Assembly: GCA_947652115.1 (NCBI GenBank)
Contig: OX393564.1
Coordinates: forward strand, 23,173,076 to 23,237,075
Length of the DNA stretch: 64,000 nucleotides
Reading direction: 5' to 3'
Source: Blastomussa wellsi
Lineage: Eukaryota > Cnidaria > Anthozoa > Scleractinia > Plerogyridae
Numbering within the stretch: the stretch's first letter is position 1; each line of letters opens with the position of its first letter. Position numbers and translations under genes: made by a program. The notes below the pieces were generated by a model, which was not told the DNA's origin, did no database searches, and saw only the letters and a program-made list of their open reading frames with translations. Below, piece after piece: positions 1 through 12,310 of the stretch.

Positions 1-443
1 AGTTGAACGCGATCGCCAGTTTTCTTGCAAGGGTTTTAAATGCACCCATGATCCGCTGTAACGTTGTCGCAGTTGTATCAGTGCGACTATGACCGTATAA
101 TACTTTGCTGTTGTAATTCAGCGAGATATGAATATCATCCTGAAAAAAAAGCAACAAGTGAGATTTGGAGAGGAAAAACATGAAGTCTTTTCGCTTTATT
201 CAGTAATAGTAGGGACTTTCGAGGAGTACGAGTCATTGACTACTGAGATTGAGAAAAATCTAGGCTTATGCTTTTGATTATCAATTTCACAACAATCTAG
301 TCAATCCAGTATCCGGCGATAGTCTCCTTTTCAACTGGTCTGCAATAGGAGTTAACTGATCTGGGAACGACTCCTAGACGTAGTCTGATCTGAAGCTCCC
401 TATAGATCATAAGGTCAGGTAAGGTTCATGTGGTCAGTGTAAA

Positions 444-533
444 ACGCAGACTGCGGACTACAGACTGCAGACTGCAGAATGCAGAAGCAGACCGCAGCCT
501 GCAGACTGCGGACAGGGGGTAAAATGCAGACTG
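444..533. repeat. Degenerate CAGACTGC-type tandem repeat
   Basis: Imperfect tandem copies of a short purine/pyrimidine unit built on GCAGACT and GCAGAAT follow one another for about 90 bp. This is a simple minisatellite-like tract with no coding meaning that I can see. Confidence 0.6.
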
Positions 534-1690
534 CGTACCCGGAGTGAAATCCAGTCTGTTCTAGAATGTATATTATCATTATTAAAGTACTTAGTTAATT
601 AATTATGAACGTGAAAAAAGTGCGAAATATTCAAACTTGCCTGTTTAGTCAATATTTTTCCTTTTTCACTCCTTACAGAGCCATTATCTGTTTTACACTT
701 GACTACTTCAACCTCCAAGGTGACCATCAGGTTTACTGACTTGAAGTGCAGTTCGATAGAGTACCGCGATGAATTTTGTACACCCCGTTGATTACTGATA
801 GATGACAATACAGCTTGATCACTCACCTGGAGCAATGAAACAGAGAACAACAGCGTAGAATTTTGATATCAAATGTGTCTCAGAGATCGGGTAAGGGGAT
901 ATAGTATACGTATTCAACAATGTTTTATATTGCGAAAATCCTGGCGCCTAGAGGACGAGAAACTTACCCTGGCCTGATACGCACCATTTGTGACCCTGCT
1001 TTCATATACCTTCTAAAGAAAACGCTTCCATTTTCATTCACTTGCCGCAGAAACACTGCATCCTAACTTCACCTATGGCTTCTTAATGGAAAACCCTTTT
1101 AAGTACCTAAATGACAGTTTTCCTGTCATATTTTACAATTACCTTCATCCTGAACTGACAGGAAGCCCTTTTGGGTAGAGCATCCCGGAGGACGACGCAC
1201 ACCCCTCACCCGCTCCCCACGGGGTTATAGATCTATGCTATGATTCTTCTATGTCTCCCGGAACTCTCCCCGACGTTTTCAACGCAGGCTAGGCGTCGAT
1301 CAAAAAATATCTTTAACCTTAACTAAAAAGTTATTTTAATAACTTTACTTACGTAGTGAGGTTTGTTTTTGTCTATATCTCCGCTTGCCTTTTCAACCTG
1401 CATGTTTATATCCACGCAGTGATGCGAGTCCAGACTTATCCCTAAGTAATAAAGGATAGCGTATTTAAAGGTTAATAACTTAAGTCTGAAAGATCTTTGA
1501 GATATTGTTTTAACATTGATGAAAAGGTTACCCCCTGAAACGTCTGACTGCTTATAAAGTACTTTTAAACGCTCCAAAAGTATTATTTACCGTATTTAAC
1601 AATTATTCCACGAGTGCGCGTTAGATATGAGATGGTAGATAGTAAAAAAAAAATCCTTCTTTTACGCCTACACGTTCCTTTTTGGTAGGT

Positions 1691-1718
1691 CAATGGTATA
1701 TGAGCTCATATACCATTG
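1691..1718. repeat. 28-bp perfect palindrome centred on GAGCTC
   Basis: The two 14-bp halves are exact reverse complements with no spacer, starting CAATGGTATATGAG. It may be the core of a decayed miniature inverted-repeat transposon. Part of the arm (TATACCAT) recurs just downstream near 1743. Confidence 0.6.
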
Positions 1719-2685
1719 CCTCTCAACCAATCAGGAAATGCAATATACCATAGCTAGTTTTTAATAAATTGCAATATACAGTTACGTTGTTTACCACTGT
1801 TGAAGGGCTTACGTCAGCAACAAAAACACATCATTTTGTTGAAAAAAAACTTAAAAAGCTTAACACTGTTTCAGAAAAAAACGACTGAAAATAAAAAAAG
1901 GTTCTTTATGGTCTTTTTACCATTAACCGGATGCTCCAGGGTCGGTGAAGGCGAACATTTCACAGCGAGAAACGTTAAGTAAAGTTAAGACGTTGGAAGC
2001 GCAAAGGAATTCTTTTAGCGCAACTTTTTCACGAGCCTTACCTTCTTCTCCAGCGACATCACAGAGAGCAAACTTTGAACAAAAGAAACCCAGGACGCAA
2101 AAGACGAGAAACATTGAATTTATCATTTTCCTGTGCGTTATATCTCTGGTAAATATTCTCATGCCTTTTACCACCGTTCTCGGCTGAAGACACTCTGACA
2201 GTGAGCGCATGCGTATACGTAACAAAGAGCATGAACGTTACAAAGGAAAATTTGTAACTGACGTCAATACCTACTCAGAATCTTCTTTGAACGATTGAAA
2301 GACGTCTTTGTTCGTAATTATGTTAGTTATTGCAATTTTGTTTTTTACTTCTAATATAAAGCGTGAATTCTTCGACATATTTTTTACAGCAAGTCTTTTC
2401 GTTTCAAGATTTTTCGTTGTTCCAATCTGTCTGGACGCGCGACAGCTTACGTATAATATCATGCACGCGCACATCGGCAGAGGCTGTACTTTCGAACCTC
2501 TGCTTTTGAAGAAAATTTCACGCAAGTGTAAGCATACTTCGCGCACTTTTTTAATACGATATGCAATGCCATTCTCGGACGCAAAGTGCTGATTGGTTAA
2601 AATTTCCCACTGCCCGAGGGTGTTCGGGAAGCCTGACCACAGAAACTCTATTACCCAGTCCACCCTCAACCATTTCACATCTAAC

Positions 2686-5600
2686 ATGGCGGCACCTGGA
2701 GACAGTCTTTCCAAAAAGCTCAAGCTTGTTGTGTTTGGAGCTACAGGCCGAACAGGAAAGGAGGTCGTAAAACAAGCACTGCTGAAAGGACACCATGTAA
2801 CAGCTGTTGTGAGAACACCTGAGAAACTTACAACTGAGTGAGTCCGGTCTTGACAGTATTAAATTGTAGAGCAAGTGTGTGTTTATTAGAGAGAGCAGAG
2901 AGAGAGAGCATATATATTCAGTTTTAAGGTTTACCTCGGTGTAAAAACCTATGACTGTTTTCTTTGTTTTTGAGCTATTGTTTTTCTGTTCTATATTGCT
3001 TTAAGTTCTGACAGTTCTTTGTTGTCTTGTTCGATCTTTGTTTACGTCACTGGTGAGTTTCACAGGTTTTTACACCGAGGATGAGCCCGCGCGAGGATGG
3101 GTGGTAGTTCAATTTTTACCATTTTCAGCAAGTAGTCATTCTCGTCCCCAGAGCCGCTTGTCCCTCTTAGCTGACTGGACCTGTGCATGAGGAACAAGTG
3201 GCTCTGGGGACACATGATTTGATTCGCTGAAATCAAACAAAGGGAGTCCAATCACATCAGCCGTTTTAGCATCCTTTAACGTTAGCCCGTTTAAAACGGC
3301 TGTGGTGATTGGACTTCCTTTGTATGATTTCAGCGAATCAAATCGTGTGTCCCCAGAGCCACTTGTTCCTCGTGCACAGGCCCAGCCGGCTAAGAGGGAC
3401 AAGCGGCTCTGGGGACGAGAATGAGCAAGTAGTAAGTTTATTTTGCAACAAAACAAGAAATAATAACAAAACATGAAAAAGTAACAAAGCATGTGTGAAT
3501 GAATGTAAACTGTTCATTAAAAAAGTTTGTTTAAAATACTTGGTCTTCAGGGAAGTCTCTTTGTAGTACTTAGTCAATTTCAATCTCATTGTCACTTAAT
3601 TATTAGCATACCCTGACTGTCTAGTTTTTTTTTTGGGGGGGGGGGGGGTGGGGGTTGCTTATTAACGTTTCCTAACTGCAGGGTAGGTGCTGATTCAAGG
3701 TGGCCCCTTTTTTGAGGTTGGGCAATTAATTGAATAAACACAGTATGTTTTTTGTAGTTGCTACTTGTAGTGCTGTTTGTTTTAATAAGCAGCTCTGAAA
3801 GCTCCCCAGGTTAGCGCTGCTTGGTTACTACCCTCAGAGAGGGGGCACCTAATCAACTTTGTCTCCAGGGCCATCTGCGTTTCGAAACCGCAGATGGCCC
3901 TGGGGACGAGGTTGGGCACCTGATGGAAGACTTAGGTGCCCTCTCAGAAACAAGATACCATATTTTTTATCAATGTTTAAGATGACAATCCAATTACCAC
4001 AAGCTGCTTTCAAGGTTAAAGTAAAAAGGAACAAATCATGTCATTCACTTTTTGTCATGAAGTACCAATTGAAAATGCCTTCTCAAACTTATTAATAATT
4101 CATCAAGTTAAAACTAACATAACCATGAAGGAGGTTTTGCTATCCGGTCTTAACTACTATCAATTGTGACAATTTTATTTTGCTGTTTACCCCGTAGTTT
4201 TTGTTTTGATTGAGAAGATATATGAAACACTTAAGACAGTGTTTCATTGGTTATCAAAACAACTCGGATTTCGTCAAAAAAATCTCCACTGCATGTCTTA
4301 TTTTCAACTCCGGCTCTTCTCGGTGTTTGGATATCCAGATGAAGCACTGTTACTTGTGTTTGATATATTACTTCCCAATAACAGTAACAGCCTAGGGTAA
4401 TTTTACTTCCGATAGTACCTGCACACAGCTAAAATTCTTTAGCCAAATGCACTGTCAAGGCACAGAGTAGTGAAATGGGTTACCCTGTTTAAGATGAAAG
4501 ACTCTAAAAACCACACCTCATTCAAAATAAGAGTGACAATCTCTATTTAGACCAAATAACTAAGTGGCCACCTCTCAGGGGTTACATTGTCAGGGCTGTT
4601 CAAGTAGGCGGAGAAAGTAACAAAATAGCCAGGGGATTTTGTTGTATTTTGACTTTCCAGTGTTTTGGGTTTGTTTCAAAGTAACCAGGGCTCAAACTCG
4701 TAGTAGCTGGGGCAATTCCCTGGTCCCCGGCCCTTGGTGACAGCCCTGCATTGCATTAGCTACTAACGTTGTTACAATAATCCAACAGACATGAGAATTT
4801 AGTGTTGGTAAAGGGAGATGCCTGTGATGTGGAAAGTTTTGCTGCTACACTTGATGGAAAAGATGCTGTGTTGTCCAGCTTAGGTGTTTATGCAAATATT
4901 TTTAATCCAACAACTTTCTACTCAGAGTCCATGAATGCCATCACTGAGGCAATGAGTAGGTGAGCAAATTATGTGCTAAAAAATGAGTATCTGAGTATCC
5001 TGTATCTGATTCTCATTTTTGGATAAAAATTAATTTTATTACTTCACATTTCCATTGTTGAATATTTACTTGTTTGTCAGAGTTATTATATATGGCTCCA
5101 GAAAACATTCATACCCTACCTATAGAGGATTATTGGAAATTCCAAGGGATAGACCAAACCTAAACTGAAATTTCTGGAGGATAGGAAGACTATGGTTATT
5201 TTCTTAAAGACCACATTTATTTATATGTTAAGTAGTCTGCAAACTTTTGAAACCTGTGAAATAAATTTGATGAAAATACTATAAATATTTCATTTTTTGG
5301 ATGAAGCATACACCCAGTCTGTCCTAAAGTTGCACCAATAATCCTAATTCACATGAAATGTTATGCAGCAAATAATGATACAATGATAAGTGAAGCAGTG
5401 CAGATGATACTGAATCTCCCTGCAGTGGCCAAGTATTCTTTTCCTGGAACAACAGTCACAACATTAATTTGGTAAATCATGCTCCAGGTGGTCAAACTGG
5501 AGTTACCGTTGATCTCTATAATACAAAGTGAATGTAAAGGTTTTATAAACCCCATGTTCTCAAGGCAGAAAATGTTACGAGCTCACTGACAGTTATTTTC

Positions 5601-6947
5601 GTAATTTGATAGGTACAAAATCACTCGACTGGTGACAGTAACATCATGGTGCACTCAGCCAGGGCCAAACAATTCCTGGTTTGTGGAGTGGATTCTAAAA
5701 CCACTGTTTCTTAATGGTGTGATCAAGGATATGGCTACAATGGAAAAAAAGCTGGAAAGCAGTGACCCGCAGGTGTTGAATTACACTATTGTAAGACCTT
5801 GCCAGCTTGTATTGGGTATGTAGATTTGCTGGTTTTTTTAATGATGTATTTTAGTGAGTGATTGCTAACAGATATGAAGATATCGTAAATAAATTCCTTG
5901 CTGCAAAGGGTATTCAGTCATAACAGCTTTCTGCAGCTTCACTGTTTACATTGCACATTGCTCACCCATACACTCCACGCACTTAATGATAATAATAATA
6001 ATAATAATAATAATAATGGTTTATTGACATTCCACAAAAATAGGCTCTTCTATGCCAATATATATCTACACTAATTTACACCCTTGCAGTTGCTCCCCAC
6101 ATTTCAAACTTCACACCTCTTACTTTACTTCACACTTTGTACTAATTACGCACTTCCCACATCATGACTCACTCCTCATACTTCGAAAGTTCACACTGCA
6201 CACTTTGTACTGTACTCACTCCCCGAACTTCACACTTAATTGTAAAACTGCATTCTCATTGATTTTGCTGCTTGGGGCTTCTCAAAGGGAACCTCCACTC
6301 TTTCGACAAGTTGACTTTGACTTGTTTGAAATAGTACATGAATTTCAAATTTTGCCTGCAGATAAGCGAGAAATATCATTTATTAGTAATCCGAGCATTC
6401 TGAGTTGTTCACGGCATCAAAACATGTTACTGCAGAAAACCTGTAAATTCAAGTCACCAAAAGTGCATTTTTAACAAGCATGCATGACCCGAGTGCTATA
6501 TAATAAACTATACTTACTAACCAAGCTTGCTCGAGCCGTACTGGGGAATATTGGTCCTACAAAAGATGCTGTGCTTCATAACAATAGCGGCAACCACGAC
6601 ACATCATCAAATCCAAAATGGCAGTGTGCAGGAAATTTAAAAGCGATAATCTTTTCCATTTTTTGTTTCTATTAAATCATATTTCTCCTTTGTCTGGTAA
6701 AATTTGAAATTTAGGCATTATTACTAACAATTTAAGGTCAATTTGTCAAGAGTGGAGGTTCTCCTTAAGAAACTTAAATGACATAACATTTTCAGGTGAG
6801 CTGACTGAAAACTACAAGGTTGAAGAAGGGCAGTGCAACACTGGAACAACAAGCAAGATTACATGTGCAGATGTGGCAGACTTTATGCTGAAGACTCTGG
6901 AAAGTAATGAGTATGACAGGAAAGGAATTGCAATTGCTGGATTGTGA
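2686..6947 (+). CDS. BLVRB/flavin-reductase-like NAD(P)-binding protein, paralogue A
   Basis: Four coding exons at 2686-2837, 4789-4959, 5613-5815 and 6796-6947, joined at GT-AG sites, give a 225-residue protein. Residues about 12-24 hold the dinucleotide-binding glycine motif GATGRTG after the first beta strand (KLVVF). The middle and C-terminal parts (NPTTFYSES, NYTIVRPC, CADVADFMLKTLES) follow the order seen in biliverdin reductase B/flavin reductase and other NAD(P)H-binding atypical short-chain dehydrogenases, which are usually about 200-220 residues. The likely role is NAD(P)H-dependent reduction of a small substrate in the cytosol; the substrate cannot be read from the sequence. The start is in good context (AACATGG) and no other start precedes the glycine motif. 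A tandem copy with the same exon structure follows at 8264. An AATAAA at 7306-7311 is a possible polyadenylation signal. The family is well supported; the specific enzyme activity is not. Confidence 0.85.
2934..3080. mobile_element. MITE with CCTCGGTGTAAAAACC ends, copy 1
   Basis: The element is about 147 bp with perfect 16-bp terminal inverted repeats (CCTCGGTGTAAAAACC at 2934-2949 and its complement at 3065-3080). It encodes nothing. A second copy with very similar internal sequence lies at 62201-62354, which shows that this is a dispersed family. It sits in intron 1 of paralogue A. Confidence 0.8.
3136..3424. mobile_element. 289-bp foldback MITE with 8-bp target duplication
   Basis: Long inverted arms (about 3136-3270 and 3295-3424) begin TCATTCTCGTCCCCAGAGCC and end in the reverse complement. 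The direct repeat GCAAGTAG flanks it at 3128-3135 and 3425-3432, so an 8-bp target duplication is visible directly. This size fits hAT-type insertion (inference). Related ends recur at 3857-3911, 9824-9860 and 34876-34928. It lies in intron 1 of paralogue A. Confidence 0.8.
3857..3911. repeat. Short hairpin of the CCAGGGCC...CCTGGGGACGAGG family
   Basis: A compact inverted repeat (GGGCCATCTGCG against CGCAGATGGCCC) ends in CCCTGGGGACGAGG, the same terminal motif as the 3136-3424 MITE. It is probably a miniature or internally deleted relative. Non-coding, in intron 1 of paralogue A. Confidence 0.6.
5987..6017. repeat. (ATA)n microsatellite
   Basis: About ten perfect AAT/ATA units occur in intron 3 of paralogue A. 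Confidence 0.85.
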
Positions 6948-8263
6948 AGAGTCTGACGTATCGGCAGCTGAAGAAAAAATACAGAACTTTATGTTTCTAG
7001 AACAAAAATACAGGATTTGATGGTTGAATTTACAATCGCTAATTCAATCTGGGTTAACGGTTTATTTTAGTTAATATATTTTGCAATGTGAAGTGGGTAG
7101 ACTAAATGAAAAATACCATTATTTTGCTAGTATCAGAAGTGTGCAGTCCTTAGGGGTTAGACACAGCCCTCTGTATGCATAATATTGGCATGCCTTTGGT
7201 GCTAGCTCATACTGATATATACACTAAATGATGTTGATGTATACGACTTTAGGATTCGTAGAAACATAGTCCAACTGATTAATATAAAATACCTCCAAGA
7301 CAGTGAATAAATTACACAAGCCACTTAATACAGAGGCAGCAAAAAAAAATCAATTTGCTATTTTAGTGATTATTTTTGCATATCACAGTTCTTTTTTATT
7401 TTCTTTTTTTTATTAATTAAAATCAGATTGAAACATGATATCAAATTAATTATGATTTTGGTACACAACCCATAATAGCTGCCCAATACAGATGATTAAT
7501 GATTCAACATGATTCAATTTGGACATTGCAAATAGTAGTTAGCCATTAGGTACATGCCACAAGATCATTGACTGCTTGGCTGTTAGGCTGCATTAATAAA
7601 AATATAGTACTAATAAGTAAATAAAATGGAATATTTTAAATTGAAATAAATTTTACTTTGAAAGATCTGTTTCAGTGTGGTTTGTTACAAAAACTTTTTT
7701 ATATTCATTCTCATCTTCAGAGGCCACAAACCTGTTTTTCAGCACCAAGAATCGTGACCTCTGGTCGCCTCTAAAACTGCAAGTCTGATTGTCAAATCTG
7801 ACAAAACTGATTGACTGAAAACTACAGAACAAGTTCTCTGTGCATGCTCACAATTTTTGGTTGGCCACACTCTCGTTCCCCGAGGCGTTTTGGTCAGCAC
7901 CAAGATTCGGCCTCTGGCCGCCTCCAAAACTGGAACTCATAGACCTTTGCCACAGATTTGTTATTCTCTTGTGTTCATGCTAATCTGCATGGCCAGCCTC
8001 GTCAACATGTACAACAAACAATAGAACTTGAACTCAGAAATGAGGTTGGGTGGGCAGATTAGCATAAACACAAAAGAATAACAAATGCGTGACAAAGGTC
8101 AAAACTCTTGAAGAAATTTGTTTAAAATGTGCTGACCCCTCAGGAATTCCTTAGAAATGTGTATTCCAAAGGATTTCTGGGTTTTACCCTTAAAGAATGT
8201 TAAACCAACGAGAGGAATTGGGTACTGGTCTGACCCAGGCCTCACGCATCACTTTAAAGCAAA
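6948..8263. other. Spacer between the two tandem paralogues
   Basis: No gene is evident. Several AATAAA hexamers on the + strand (the first at 7306-7311) could end the upstream transcript. AT-rich simple sequence occupies 7380-7450. No promoter element for paralogue B could be assigned with confidence. Confidence 0.5.
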
Positions 8264-11200
8264 ATGGCGGCCGAAAGGGCGACATCAAAGGCATTAAAAC
8301 TGGTTGTATTTGGGGGTACTGGGGGAACAGGGAAAGAAGTAGTGACACAAGCACTAGAACAAGGTCATCATGTTACAGCGGTGGTGAGAACTCCGCGGAA
8401 AGTCGAAAAGCGGTATGTTTAGTAGCAGTACTTCTACAATATCCCACTGGTGGTACAACGTTTAAGCTAATTTAGCCATAATGATACCTTTCATAGCAGC
8501 CTTCTTATTTTTATGTTTGTTTTTTTTTGTGAAGCTATTTAGACAAGTTGCAGTTTTAGGGGGTTTGCATTTAATAAAGCCAGAGAACCGACAGGTACAA
8601 AATGCAGGTCACAGGTCACAAGCCAGAGGTAGGAAAATAGGAAAACTCAACAATGACAGAATTACAAACTCCTTAACGAGCTCCATGCAGGGCCCCTGCA
8701 TTCTGCATTGCATTCTACATTGCATTCTGTATATTTTATTAATCTAGCAATTAATTCATCAACTTTAGGCCTTTTTGATCTGGACCATGCTACACAACCA
8801 CATTTGTTCTACTTTCATCCACATGAATGCTAATACCTGCCTGATTGATCTTCTTCCTCCTTCTGTGATCAGTTCGTGCTTGATTTACAAGCCAACATGC
8901 ACAGATCAGTCTTCCCCTTCTGGAAATTCAGAGCTGAAACTCCTTGTTTTTGGTATTCCAAACTGCATTACCCCCCTCCCTTCCCCACATGCCTTCAGAA
9001 TTCTAAGAATTCAAAGATGCCGCCCTTGTATTGGTGTGGATAGTTTCTAGAATCACCCAATTTGCATTTTGTGCCCGTAAGGTGTGAACCTGAGAGGAGC
9101 CATCCCTTTTGTAGAGTGGAACGTCTTGTTTAAATGATGGTACTCCAAATTCATGCATTGAGCTTCCCTGGGATACCTGTGTCATAGAAAGAGAACTCTA
9201 TAACATTGAAAACAAATTCACTGTTCCCTTCATTTTCTTTTAGTCATCCCAATTTAGAGTTGGTTAAAGGTGATGCTTGTGATGTGGAGAGTTTCATTTC
9301 TGCTTTGAAGGGAAAGGATGCCATAATTTCTTGTTTAGGAGTGTTTGCAAGTATTTTCAATCCTACAACTTTCTACTCAGAGTCCATGTTTGCTATACTG
9401 GAAGGAATGAAAAGGTATTTTGTAAGCAGTCAACTACTGTATCTGGCAAATTCTCTGTAGTCCTGAATTGTAGAACTCCTTTTCATTCATAATATTTACT
9501 TTTAATTATCTGAGAATTACATGTAATTTGTAAGTCCCTTGTGATCTGAACATTCAGTACCCAGGAGCCTTAAAATACTTGCCATGGAACCTGGAGCCTT
9601 ATCATTTTCCCGCTTGGAGCCCTTGGCTGCTGGATATGGATCCCTGAGCATTATTGCCACAGAGCCCAGAGCCCTGCAAGACCCCAGCAGAGCCCTGGAG
9701 CTCTTTTTTTGTGTTCTGGAACCCTGGATCTCTAAACCCCTTTGGAAACCAGACGGCTAGTGCAGCATAGTGCTGGACACTGGATTGAGCAGTCTGTGTT
9801 TGAGCCCTGAGTGGGGCACTGCACATTCTCATCCCAGAGCCACTTGTCCCTCTCAGCTGGGGACAGGAATGGGGCACTGCAAATTGTGTTCTTGGGCAAG
9901 CCACTGTACTCCCAATTCATTCGTGCCAACTCTCCCAGATTACGGATAGAGAATAAATCTCCCGGTCTCCCATACAGGTCACCAAATCTCCTGGATACAA
10001 AAGAAAATGCTTGAAATTCGAAACTTTACTCTTAGTCACGCCGAGTTTGGGAGGAAATTTTGAAATATTTGGCACATAATTTGGTGTAGATGAATTGGCA
10101 GAGCTCTATTTTTAACTCCATCTTGAAGACTGAGGAGAGGTATCTTGATGCAAAATTGGTGGTCTCCCGATAAATTCAATTTTTTTAGGTTGGCATCTCT
10201 GTGACCCATAGTACCGCTCTTGAGTAGGGGATAGTAATAATATATAATATGTAACATAAAATATATACACATAATATATAAAACAAATACTCCTGGTTGC
10301 TTCACTGCTACGGAAACCAGTATAAGCTCCGGCATGATGGGGCATTAGGCTGGTAGACAGAGTTAACCTTTACCAGTATAATTAACAGGTGTGGTGTGAA
10401 AAGATTAGTAACTATGACAGCATGGTGCACCCAGCCAGGGCCGAACAATTCATGGCTGGTGGATTGGTTTATTAACCCACTGTTTCTCAATGGTATGATT
10501 AAAGACATGGCTACCATGGAGAAGTTGTTGGAGAGTACTGATCCTGAAGTGTTGAACTACACCATAGTTAGACCTTGTGGATTAGTAAATGGTAAGTTGC
10601 AAATAATTATACAATTTATAGGTATTACATGTATTATTACTGAAATCTCAATCCTTATTCTCTTAGTTACTGATAATTCTGGATATTTTGTCATTTGTGG
10701 AGTACAGTCGCATAGCTACAGGGATTATTTGTCAGGTGGAGAGGGTGGTCGTAAAGTACATGTAAAGCTCACACTTGGCGACTGACATGAAAACAATGGT
10801 TCAGTTTGCTTCTTTGTTAAAGTAGAAAATTTAAAAACGTGTACAGTTGTATAAGATAATTATGCCCTCAAAGTTACATGGAAAAACAGGCTAAATTACT
10901 GTAACCAGAGTTCAGCACACTTTCCATTGTCTGGGGATACCACATGAACTCTTTCGACACAAGGATAGGGAACTGCAACAATTTTTTTGAATGAAAATTC
11001 AAATTCGCTGAACACATTTTTAAAATCTGAGACCCAATAAGAATTGCGTTGTTGGCAGTTTTCCTAACGTCAAAACTCGGTTTGACCTGGGTACCAACCT
11101 TTGTTCTCTTGTAGGTGAACGGACAGGAAATTATAAAGTCGAGGAAGGACAATGTAACACAGGTACCAAGATTTTAATGACGCGCGCCGATGTCGCAGAA

Positions 11201-11266
11201 TTCATGCTAAAGGTTTTGGAAAGTGACGAGTTCGATAGGAGGGGATTTGCAATAGGTGGAATGTAA
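8264..11266 (+). CDS. BLVRB/flavin-reductase-like NAD(P)-binding protein, paralogue B
   Basis: Four coding exons at 8264-8412, 9244-9414, 10389-10591 and 11115-11266 encode 224 residues. Exons 2, 3 and 4 are exactly as long (171, 203 and 152 nt) as those of paralogue A and all three introns interrupt at the same phase, so this is a tandem duplicate. The nucleotide-binding motif reads GGTGGTG here instead of GATGRTG. Shared blocks include NPTTFYSES, WCTQPGPNNSW, LFLNG and NYKVEEGQCNTGT. It is expected to bind NAD(P)H and reduce a small substrate, as for the upstream copy, with the same uncertainty about substrate. The start ATG is in the context AAAATGG and is the first in frame before the glycine motif. 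A SINE 3' fragment ends only about 14 bp before the exon-3 acceptor. Confidence 0.85.
9824..9915 (+). repeat. Mosaic of MITE end and SINE fragment
   Basis: A partial CCCAGAGCCACTTGTCCCTC segment, like the end of the 3136-3424 MITE, is followed by a GGGGCACTGCA...TTCTTGGGCAAG segment that matches the middle of the SINE seen in full at 63592. It is decayed, non-coding and lies in intron 2 of paralogue B. Confidence 0.55.
10298..10375 (+). mobile_element. 3' fragment of tRNA-derived SINE
   Basis: The sequence GGAAACCAGTATAAGCTCCG, then GCATTAGGCT and a CCTTTACC tail, match the last 70-80 bp of the SINE copies at 36790-37060 and 63592-63885. It stops about 14 bp before the exon-3 splice acceptor of paralogue B. 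Confidence 0.75.
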
Positions 11267-11345
11267 TGCCGCAAGCTCAAAACGGAATATCGTATCATGT
11301 CACTGCCTCTATCATCTATGTGAGAGTATCAGCCTCCCATTTCTA

Positions 11346-11569
11346 AAGCCCGGGCCAAACGATCATGAGAATTGATAACAGTGAACAAGTCTCAGCGACT
11401 ATCATCAAGTCGGGCCAAGTGAGAGAACAGTCAACTCTCATGACAAATTTGAGCGCGTTCAAACTCCGTGAGAGCGCATGAGAGTCGATGAGAGTGCACG
11501 AGAGTCCCGGGCCAGATGAGAGCGAGAGTTTGATCTCTCATCAAGTCAGCTCTGTTTGGTCCGGGCTTA
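11346..11569. mobile_element. MITE with GCCCGGRCCAAAC ends
   Basis: The terminal inverted repeats read AAGCCCGGGCCAAAC on the left and the complement of AAGCCCGGACCAAAC on the right, about 224 bp apart. The interior is rich in GAGAGT/ATGAGAG words and has no open frame. Confidence 0.7.
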
Positions 11570-12189
11570 AGACGAGGAGAATCGTTCTTCCACGTACACT
11601 CTTTATTTCAATTTACAGAGTTTTACCAAATAGTGGACTGGCCCGCGGGCAGTATTAGCTAATCTAGGTGGGCCGTTCTTAAATTAGTTTCTAAAACAGA
11701 CGAAAGGAAAAAATAAGGTTGAGGGAAAAAAAGAAAAGAAATGGTTATAATAATCTAAATGTAAAATACGCATTTGTTGTATGCAATGTTTATTATACGA
11801 GAACAGCCAGAAAAAAAGTCTGTTACTTGCAAGTAGTATCAAAATTAATTTAGAGTTTGACCAACAAATTTTTCGGTGGTGTTTCTTTATAATTAATGGC
11901 CGAAATTCTCGTATTATTCCACCATAAGGTATGCCGTACAATATGGCTAAAAGACGCATCAAACTGTAGATGTGAAATTAGACCTTTGAAATATACTATA
12001 GCACACGTAAGTAGCACCCGAAGAGCTTCCGATTCTTACCGAGATTATACGGGCGCTGACGAACACCTGCGATAGACCTTGATGTTCGTTAGCAATGTTT
12101 GTTGAAATTAAAATCGTGTTTGCAGTTCATTCACCGATTTTGGCCAAGAAAAGGTGTGTAGAAGATGCCCAAGTATTTAGAGGGCCGAA

Positions 12190-12310
12190 TAAATAACAAT
12201 TATTCCATGAGCCCGCGTTGGATATGAAGTGATAAAATAACCAACGAGCGCGTAGCGCGAGTTGGTTATAATCACTTCATATCCAACAAGGGCGAATGGA
12301 ATAACTGTTT
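12190..12310. mobile_element. Foldback element with GTTGGATATGAAGTGAT arms
   Basis: GTTGGATATGAAGTGAT pairs perfectly with ATCACTTCATATCCAAC across about 45 bp. The outer ends (AACAATTATTCCAT and ATGGAATAACTGTT) are also roughly complementary. A diverged half copy lies near 1597-1640. Confidence 0.7.

Larger units (their letters stand above)
1..2685. other. Upstream intergenic DNA, no gene supported
   Basis: I see no coding exon with splice signals and a recognisable product here. It holds a short degenerate tandem tract of CAGACTGC-like units near 444-533, a 28-bp perfect palindrome at 1691-1718, and near 1597-1640 a partial copy of the foldback element found at 12190-12310. Open frames of 60-150 codons occur on both strands but overlap one another and show no family resemblance, so I did not call them. 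Confidence 0.5.

Noticed and set aside
2271..2723. 150-codon frame on the minus strand before and over paralogue A exon 1
   Set aside because: It is antisense to the supported first exon and shows no domain; a shadow frame.
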